From the NCBI RefSeq assembly GCF_009826895.1, contig NZ_WUMV01000003.1, positions 553,501 to 617,500 of the forward strand: DNA of 64,000 nt, read 5' to 3'. Both the position numbers and the translations under genes were made by a program. The DNA comes from Stappia sediminis. GTDB lineage: Bacteria > Pseudomonadota > Alphaproteobacteria > Rhizobiales > Stappiaceae. This document shows, piece by piece, positions 58,415-64,000 of this stretch. The stretch's first letter is position 1; each line of letters opens with the position of its first letter. The notes under the pieces were generated by a model. The model ran no database searches. It was not told the origin of the DNA and saw nothing but the letters and a program-made list of their open reading frames with translations.

Positions 58415-59239
58415 ATGAGACCAGGAAATCAGAACAAGCAGCGCATGCGCGGCAGGGGTCGCAAGGGCCCGAATCCGCTCAGCAGGACCTATGAATCCAA
58501 CGGACCCGATGTGAAGATTCGCGGAACCGCGCTTCACGTCGCCGAGAAGTACCAGCAGCTGGCGCGCGATGCCCATGCCGCAGGCGATCGGGTGATGTCC
58601 GAAAATTACAATCAGCACGCCGAGCACTACCTGAGGATTGTCGCAGCCGCGCAACCGCAGCCGCAACAATCCGTGCATTCGCGTTCGGACGAGGCTGAGG
58701 ATGAGGCGGATCAGGCGAGCGAACGCCGTGGCGATGGCCGCGAGGGTTCTTCGTCGCGGCCCTATATGCCGCTCGATGCGCCACAGCCGTTCATTGACCG
58801 CAGCCCCGGCATCAATACGAAGGGATTGCGTGAGGAAGGCAAGAACGGAGCCGGAGATGGTTCCGCTCCGGATAAAGGCGACGAGACCGGTTCGCCCGGC
58901 GACTCCGCGATTGCCGAAGGGGCGGGGGCTGACGATGACGGCGGCGAGAACGACGCCCCGAAACGGCGGCCGCGCGGGACACGCGGGCGCGGCGTGCGCA
59001 GGACGAAGCCCGAGGCTGCGGCCCAGGACGCCGACGCTACTTCGACGGACAATGACGATGCGCGGTCCGGACTGAACGGTGCTTCCGGATCGGCCGAGGA
59101 AGGCGGCGAGGAAGCCTCTGCGCCGCAAGCCGAAGACGACGCGCCGAAGAAACCTCGCGCAAGGCGCACACCACGTGCGCGGACGAAAAAAAGCGAGCCG
59201 AGCGAAACGGAAGAAAGCCCGGCTCCGACCGACGCCTGA
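58415..59239 (+). CDS. DUF4167 family protein
   Basis: A 274-aa protein typical of Hyphomicrobiales. The N-terminal block (MRPGNQNKQRMRGRGRKGPN, then SRTYESNGPDVKIRGTALHVAEKYQQLARDA) is the conserved DUF4167 domain, strongly basic and suggestive of nucleic-acid binding. The remaining two-thirds is low-complexity, alternating acidic (Asp/Glu/Gly/Ala) and basic (RRPRGTRGRGVRR, KKPRARRTPRARTKK) runs and probably disordered. The start at 58415 is set by the family N-terminus; a GTG six codons earlier is less likely. It ends at an intrinsic terminator. Confidence 0.88.
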   Translation: MRPGNQNKQRMRGRGRKGPNPLSRTYESNGPDVKIRGTALHVAEKYQQLARDAHAAGDRVMSENYNQHAEHYLRIVAAAQPQPQQSVHSRSDEAEDEADQASERRGDGREGSSSRPYMPLDAPQPFIDRSPGINTKGLREEGKNGAGDGSAPDKGDETGSPGDSAIAEGAGADDDGGENDAPKRRPRGTRGRGVRRTKPEAAAQDADATSTDNDDARSGLNGASGSAEEGGEEASAPQAEDDAPKKPRARRTPRARTKKSEPSETEESPAPTDA

Positions 59240-59263
59240 ACGAATTGGCGACCAAATTGAAAG

Positions 59264-59293
59264 AGCCTGCGGCCATCCATGCCGCAGGCTTTT
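59264..59293 (+). terminator. intrinsic terminator after DUF4167
   Basis: AGCCTGCGGC (59264-59273) and GCCGCAGGCT (59281-59290) form a perfect 10-bp stem with a seven-base loop, followed by TTTGCTGTTTT. Confidence 0.85.
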
Positions 59294-59352
59294 GCTGTTT
59301 TCGGCCTGAAGGCCAGCGAATAGCGGAGCCGGAAAATGATTTCATATGCGAC

Positions 59353-60114
59353 TCAGCTTTGTGCGATTGGCTGGCCGACTTCGAGACGACCCTCATTTTC
59401 GGCTTTCAGATAGATGCCAAGATCACGATGACCAAGCGCTTCTATCAGCGCCTGCGGAATCTGGGTATCGCGCGTTGCCGTTTGCGGGTCGACATCGACG
59501 GCTGCACAGCGCTTCGTCCGGCTTGTCACAGTGAATCGAAGGCCGCCTGCCGAAATCTCTTTGTCCAGCCAATCGAATTCCGACCAGGCAGGTTGTCCGT
59601 CGATGTATATGTTGGCCCTGAAGCGTGCTGGGTCCAGCTCCTTGCCGACTATCTTTCCGACCGCCCTGACCGTTTCGAGATTGACGAGATGGATGCGCTT
59701 TTCCGGTACGTCGGAAAAGGAGTGTCCGTCGGCATGAAGGATACGTGGCGCGCCGCGCAAGTCGTCGGCGAAACGTGCGGAAATGAACTCTTCGATAGAG
59801 CGCCGTCCCTCGGCTGTGGTCAGTGCGCCGCTTGCCAGCCTCCTGCCGTCTTCGCAAATTTCCAGATGCTGCCCTGCTTCGTCGAAGCGAATGTTCAGTT
59901 TCGCCAGTTCGGCGTTTTTCATGCGCATGAGAAAAGCGATTTTGGGGAAATGCTTCGGCGCTGCGGGGTCGAAGCCCGAAACGCCATTTTCGATCGCGTA
60001 GGCACGATCGAACGGTAAGGTTTCATCCGGGCGGATGACGACTGCGCCGAGGCTTTCACCCTCAAATCCCTTGATTGGATAGCGCATCAGGCGGACGATA
60101 CGGCTTTCGGCCAT
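59353..60114 (-). CDS. MOSC domain-containing protein (MOCS/YcbX-like)
   Basis: A 253-aa protein with an N-terminal beta-barrel MOSC_N domain (RIVRLMRYPIKGFEGESLG) and a C-terminal MOSC domain (FRANIYIDGQPAWSEFDWL and TSRTKRCAAVDVDPQTATRD, with the conserved cysteine in KRCAAVDV). Such proteins bind molybdenum cofactor and carry out N-hydroxylated substrate reduction (mARC, YcbX). No ferredoxin domain is fused here. The start at 60114 (MAESRIVRL) is chosen because AGGAGCT lies eight bases upstream. It is divergent from clpB. Confidence 0.88.
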   Translation of the reverse strand: MAESRIVRLMRYPIKGFEGESLGAVVIRPDETLPFDRAYAIENGVSGFDPAAPKHFPKIAFLMRMKNAELAKLNIRFDEAGQHLEICEDGRRLASGALTTAEGRRSIEEFISARFADDLRGAPRILHADGHSFSDVPEKRIHLVNLETVRAVGKIVGKELDPARFRANIYIDGQPAWSEFDWLDKEISAGGLRFTVTSRTKRCAAVDVDPQTATRDTQIPQALIEALGHRDLGIYLKAENEGRLEVGQPIAQS

Positions 60115-60177
60115 GCGGTGAGCTCCTGGTTTCGTGAATTTCGATTCGCGCACTGCATTTTGCCGCAGATCAACCCC

Positions 60178-60206
60178 TTTTTGTTGTCGATATGCAACAC
60201 TATATC
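60178..60206 (+). promoter_or_regulatory. candidate promoter upstream of clpB
   Basis: TTTTTG (60178-60183) and TATATC (60201-60206) stand 17 bases apart in the gap between MOSC and clpB. The -35 is poor; a heat-shock sigma-32 promoter would be expected for clpB but no clear CTTG-type match was found. Confidence 0.3.
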
Positions 60207-60329
60207 GAGAGCGCGCCCGGATCGATCCTTTGCTTGTAGGCCGGAAGGGCGCGCGGATGCCGCCGCTGCGGGTCCGTACTTCTTTGCATCCGCCTCGCTT
60301 CGGGGGGCGGGGCGGTCAGGAGGTTCAGG

Positions 60330-62927
60330 ATGAATTTTGAGAAATATACCGAACGTGCGAGAGGCTTCGTTCAATCCGCACAGACTTTCGCCCTTGCGCA
60401 GGGCCATCAGCAATTCGCACCCGAGCACTTGTTGAAGGTGCTTCTGGATGACTCGGAAGGAATGTGCGCAGGCCTTGTCGAACGCGCCGGCGGCCGGGCG
60501 AAAGATGCCGCGCTCGCGGTCGAACAGGCACTTGCCAAGATGCCGAAGGTATCAGGCGCCGGCGGGCAGCTTTATCTCGCACCCGAAACCGCCAAGGTTT
60601 TCGATCAGGCCGAGAAGATCGCCCAGAAAGCAGGCGACAGCTATGTGACGGTCGAGCGTCTGTTGCTCGCGCTGGCCATGATCAAGGAAAGCGCGGCCGG
60701 CAAGGCGCTAGCCGAGGCAGGCGTTACGCCGAACGGGCTGAACGAGGCGATCAGCCAGTTGCGTCAAGGGCGCACCGCCGACACTGCCTCGGCGGAGAAC
60801 CAGTATGACGCCTTGAAAAAGTTCGCGCTCGACCTCACCCAGTCCGCGCGAGACGGCAAGCTCGACCCGGTGATCGGCCGGGATGACGAGATCCGCCGCA
60901 CGATTCAGGTTCTGTCGCGCCGCACGAAAAACAATCCGGTGCTTATCGGTGAGCCTGGTGTCGGCAAGACGGCGATTGCCGAAGGTCTCGCGCTGAGGAT
61001 CGTGAATGGCGACGTTCCCGAATCGCTCAAGGACAAGCGGTTGCTTGCGCTCGACATGGGAGCGCTGATCGCAGGCGCCAAGTATCGCGGTGAGTTCGAG
61101 GAAAGGCTAAAGGGCGTTCTTTCGGAAGTGCAGGCGGCCAATGGCGGCATAATTCTCTTTATCGATGAAATGCATACGCTTGTCGGTGCCGGCAAGGCGG
61201 AAGGGGCGATGGATGCGTCCAACCTGCTGAAACCCGCGCTTGCCCGCGGCGAGTTGCATTGCGTTGGCGCGACCACGCTGGATGAATATCGAAAGCACGT
61301 GGAGAAGGACGCGGCGCTTGCGCGGCGCTTCCAGCCGGTCTTCGTAAACGAGCCGTCGGTGGAGGATACGATCTCCATCCTGCGCGGCATCAAGGAGAAG
61401 TACGAGCTGCATCATGGCGTTCGGATCACCGATTCGGCGATCGTCTCCGCGGCGACGCTTTCGGATCGCTACATTACCGACCGCTTCCTGCCGGACAAGG
61501 CGATCGATCTGATCGACGAAGCATCGAGCCGCCTTCGCATGCAGGTCGATTCAAAGCCGGAGGAACTGGACGAGCTCGATCGCCGGATCATTCAGCTCAA
61601 GATCGAGCGTGAAGCGCTGAAGAAGGAGACGGACAAGGCGACTCAGGACCGGCTTGAGAAGCTGGAGAAGGAACTTTCCGAACTGGAAGAGCAATCCGCC
61701 GCCCTGACCCAGCGCTGGCAGAGCGAAAAGGAAAAACTGGGCGCCGAGCAGAAGCTCAAGGAGCGGCTCGACCACGCGCGTATCGATCTGGAGAAAGCGC
61801 AGCGCCAGGGCGATCTCGCCAAGGCCGGCGAACTGGCATACGGAATCATTCCGGATCTGGAGCGGAAGCTCACCGAGGTTGAGGGAGAGACCGACACCGA
61901 GGCGATGGTCGAGGAAGCGGTCACGACAGACCATGTGGCTCAAGTCGTGTCACGCTGGACCGGCATCCCGGTGGACAAGATGCTGGAAGGAGAACGCGAG
62001 AAACTTCTTCGCATGGAAGACGAGCTTGCAAGGCGCGTCGTCGGCCAGTCGGAAGCCGTTCATGCCGTCTCCACCGCCGTGCGCCGCGCGCGCGCGGGAC
62101 TTCAGGACCCCAACCGTCCGATCGGATCGTTCATGTTCCTGGGTCCCACCGGGGTCGGCAAGACGGAACTCACCAAGGCGCTGGCGGCTTTCCTGTTTGA
62201 CGATGAAGCGGCGATGGTCCGTATCGACATGTCGGAGTACATGGAAAAGCACTCGGTTGCCCGCCTCATCGGCGCCCCTCCGGGCTATGTCGGCTATGAA
62301 GAAGGCGGCGTTCTGACGGAAGCGGTTCGCCGCAGGCCGTATCAGGTGATCCTCTTCGACGAGGTCGAAAAGGCCCATCACGACGTCTTCAACGTGCTCC
62401 TCCAGGTGCTCGACGACGGCCGGTTGACCGACGGCCAGGGACATACCGTCGATTTTCGCAACACGTTGATCGTAATGACATCGAACCTTGGTTCGGAATA
62501 TCTGGCCAACCAACCGGAAGGTCAGGATTCCAGCGCAGTTCGAGATGACGTCATGGAAGTGGTGCGCGCTCACTTCCGGCCTGAATTCCTCAACAGGCTG
62601 GACGAGATCATCCTGTTCCACCGCCTGCAGCGCGAGCAGATGGCGGCGATCGTCGATATCCAGCTGCATCGTCTGGAACGCCTGTTGCAGGATCGCAAGA
62701 TCGTGCTCAAGCTCGATGACGGAGCGAAAGGCTGGCTTGCCCAGAAAGGCTATGATCCGGTCTATGGCGCACGTCCATTGAAGCGCGTGATCCAGAAATT
62801 CGTTCAGGATCCGATGGCGGAGATGCTGCTCGGCGGAGAAATCGGCGATGGCCAGGCCGTTGAGGTTTCAGCCGGCTCCGACCGCTTGCTCTTCACCGTA
62901 ACAGGGGAAAAGACGGAAGCGGCATAA
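60330..62927 (+). CDS. clpB: ATP-dependent disaggregase ClpB
   Basis: Hexameric AAA+ chaperone that extracts proteins from aggregates with DnaK. The 865-aa protein is complete: N-domain ([20 protein letters not shown]), NBD1 Walker [16 protein letters not shown], the coiled-coil middle domain (about 400-530, with long charged heptads), NBD2 Walker [16 protein letters not shown] and [13 protein letters not shown] pore loop, and the C-terminal small domain. AGGAGGTTCAGG is a strong ribosome site. It ends at a terminator shared with the convergent peptidase gene. Confidence 0.98.
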   Translation: MNFEKYTERARGFVQSAQTFALAQGHQQFAPEHLLKVLLDDSEGMCAGLVERAGGRAKDAALAVEQALAKMPKVSGAGGQLYLAPETAKVFDQAEKIAQKAGDSYVTVERLLLALAMIKESAAGKALAEAGVTPNGLNEAISQLRQGRTADTASAENQYDALKKFALDLTQSARDGKLDPVIGRDDEIRRTIQVLSRRTKNNPVLIGEPGVGKTAIAEGLALRIVNGDVPESLKDKRLLALDMGALIAGAKYRGEFEERLKGVLSEVQAANGGIILFIDEMHTLVGAGKAEGAMDASNLLKPALARGELHCVGATTLDEYRKHVEKDAALARRFQPVFVNEPSVEDTISILRGIKEKYELHHGVRITDSAIVSAATLSDRYITDRFLPDKAIDLIDEASSRLRMQVDSKPEELDELDRRIIQLKIEREALKKETDKATQDRLEKLEKELSELEEQSAALTQRWQSEKEKLGAEQKLKERLDHARIDLEKAQRQGDLAKAGELAYGIIPDLERKLTEVEGETDTEAMVEEAVTTDHVAQVVSRWTGIPVDKMLEGEREKLLRMEDELARRVVGQSEAVHAVSTAVRRARAGLQDPNRPIGSFMFLGPTGVGKTELTKALAAFLFDDEAAMVRIDMSEYMEKHSVARLIGAPPGYVGYEEGGVLTEAVRRRPYQVILFDEVEKAHHDVFNVLLQVLDDGRLTDGQGHTVDFRNTLIVMTSNLGSEYLANQPEGQDSSAVRDDVMEVVRAHFRPEFLNRLDEIILFHRLQREQMAAIVDIQLHRLERLLQDRKIVLKLDDGAKGWLAQKGYDPVYGARPLKRVIQKFVQDPMAEMLLGGEIGDGQAVEVSAGSDRLLFTVTGEKTEAA

Positions 62928-62967
62928 GCGGCACAGGCCCCCTCTGCCAGCAGTCGCGCGAAAGAAA

Positions 62968-62998
62968 GGCCGGCATCTTGGCGATGCCGGCCATTTTT
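62968..62998. terminator. bidirectional terminator after clpB
   Basis: GGCCGGCATC (62968-62977) and GATGCCGGCC (62983-62992) form a perfect 10-bp stem with a TTGGC loop. Plus-strand T-tract ATTTTTGTTTTTT follows; on the minus strand TTTCTTTC follows. Confidence 0.9.
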
Positions 62999-63033
62999 GT
63001 TTTTTCTCCCGGCACTATCCGGGGGAAGCCGAT

Positions 63034-64000
63034 TCAGTTCGTTGCCGACGCTACTCGCGACGGGCCGGAGCCGCGCTCGATCAGTGTGTCGATCCGATCG
63101 CGTTCACGCTCGAAGGATGCCAGCATGTCGCCTTCCAGCACGCGGCCGCGGGGCAGGCGAATGCGCATCGGATTGACGAACCGGCCATTCACCAGCACCT
63201 CGTAGTGGAGGTGCGGTCCAGTCGACAGGCCGGTCGATCCGATGTAGCCGATGACTTGTCCCTGCGAGACATGGGCACCTTCGCGAATGCCCTTGGCGAA
63301 TTGCGACTGGTGCGAATAGGTCGTGACATAACCGTTGGAGTGTTTGATTTCGACGCGGCGGCCATAGCCCGCAGCCCATTTCGCCTTGATGATCGTCCCG
63401 TCGCCTGCCGCCATGATGGGTGTTCCCCGTCCTGCAGCCCAATCGACGCCATTGTGCATTTTGACGCTGCCGAGGATCGGATGCTTGCGCAAGCCGAAGG
63501 CGGAGCGGAATCGCCCGCCGGAAAGTGGCTTGCGCATCAGGAACTTCTTCGCGCTCTTGCCCGTCTCGTCGTAGAAGTCGACCTGACCGTCATCCGGCGT
63601 GCGAAAGCGGTAGAATTTGCGTGTGGTTCCGCCGGTCCTGAGTGACGTGTAGAGAATCTCGGGAGGGGTTTCGGAATTTTCGTCCTCAAGACCGTAGAAA
63701 ACTTCGAGCGCGTCTCCCGGTTTCACGCGGGACTTGAAATCGACGTCGAAGGAAAACACCCGCACTAGCTCTTCGATCAGCTCATTGGGAACTTCCTGCT
63801 CAAGCGATGTCTGGTAAAGGCTGTCGTAGAGCGAAGGGGTTGGACCGGAATAACCCAGCCGGTCCGCTTCGGCGAAGGCGTCGGCGAGAACGGTCGTCGG
63901 CGCTTCGGCGTCCACGAAGGTTCCGTTGTCCGAGCGCGCCACCGAAGCGTCGTGAACGGTATCCGAATAGAGACTGACCCGCTCGGGCCGCAATCGATTG
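63034..64000 (-). CDS. M23-family metallopeptidase, C-terminal part (5' end outside window)
   Basis: The frame is open to the window edge, so the start lies outside; a TTG at 63993 is not a real start. About 320 residues are seen. The C-terminal LytM/M23 domain has the HNGVDWAAGRGTPIMAAGDG metal-binding stretch (His...Asp) and the catalytic GPHLHYEVLVNG. A preceding all-beta domain (about 60-150 from the visible start) resembles the SH3/LysM-free linker of OapA-like peptidases. It cleaves peptidoglycan cross-bridges in the periplasm or regulates such cleavage. It converges on clpB. Confidence 0.9.
   Translation of the reverse strand, partial: NRLRPERVSLYSDTVHDASVARSDNGTFVDAEAPTTVLADAFAEADRLGYSGPTPSLYDSLYQTSLEQEVPNELIEELVRVFSFDVDFKSRVKPGDALEVFYGLEDENSETPPEILYTSLRTGGTTRKFYRFRTPDDGQVDFYDETGKSAKKFLMRKPLSGGRFRSAFGLRKHPILGSVKMHNGVDWAAGRGTPIMAAGDGTIIKAKWAAGYGRRVEIKHSNGYVTTYSHQSQFAKGIREGAHVSQGQVIGYIGSTGLSTGPHLHYEVLVNGRFVNPMRIRLPRGRVLEGDMLASFERERDRIDTLIERGSGPSRVASATN

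Overview
The window is a GC-rich chromosomal segment of an alphaproteobacterium, most likely order Hyphomicrobiales (Rhizobiales); genus cannot be fixed from the sequence. The assignment rests on gene content and order: the very large NAD-specific glutamate dehydrogenase, rsmB-heparinase-purH, aminotransferase-ftsK-lolA, secA-PPIase-argJ-GNAT-mutT, grxC-amidase-DUF1178, ubiG//lysC-ptsP-prfA-prmC-DUF4167 and clpB. Intergenic palindromes of the kind abundant in this order support it. Nearly all of it is core genome.

Layout. 1-5.9 kb: glutamate dehydrogenase (5' end outside the window) and an MFS exporter. 5.9-12.1 kb (minus): htpX, rsmB, a heparinase II/III-family protein and purH, with a small SDHAF4-like gene divergent from htpX. 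12.5-17.3 kb (plus): PLP aminotransferase, ftsK, lolA, ending at a bidirectional terminator facing a BI-1/YbhL membrane protein whose leader may be the ybhL RNA motif. 18.3-23 kb: GFA-type zinc protein, a YbbA/YbbP ABC exporter pair and the divergent esterase tesA. 23.4-33 kb: aldo/keto reductase, thpR, a ferredoxin-reductase-like flavoprotein, a chemoreceptor, an EamA permease, a YihY protein and a probable methylsuccinyl-CoA dehydrogenase. 34.5-42 kb: hexapeptide-repeat protein, alpha/beta hydrolase, PfkB sugar kinase, L,D-transpeptidase, class III cyclase, secA. 42.4-50.5 kb: periplasmic PPIase, argJ, GNAT, mutT, orphan Flp pilin, NDUFAF5-like methyltransferase, comF, grxC, amidase, DUF1178, phasin-like protein. 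50.7-64 kb: hydrolase, ubiG, lysC, ptsP, prfA, prmC, DUF4167, MOSC, clpB and an M23 peptidase cut by the window end.

Three stretches do not look like core genome. (1) 33.04-34.43 kb is a strongly AT-rich islet of two translationally coupled genes, a 293-aa soluble protein and a 150-aa four-helix membrane protein, between two convergent housekeeping genes and bracketed by near-identical short palindromes. It is the best candidate here for an undescribed system. (2) Two related non-autonomous elements (316 and 267 bp, 33-bp terminal inverted repeats, TA target duplications) lie at 22.97-23.28 kb and 25.50-25.77 kb; the first has inserted into the 3' end of tesA and supplies its present last codons and stop. 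(3) 25.25-25.92 kb is a repeat cluster with three further unrelated palindromes.

No rRNA, tRNA, CRISPR array, complete insertion sequence or prophage was seen. Long antisense ORFs opposite gdh, ftsK, secA and others were treated as shadows of GC-rich codon usage.
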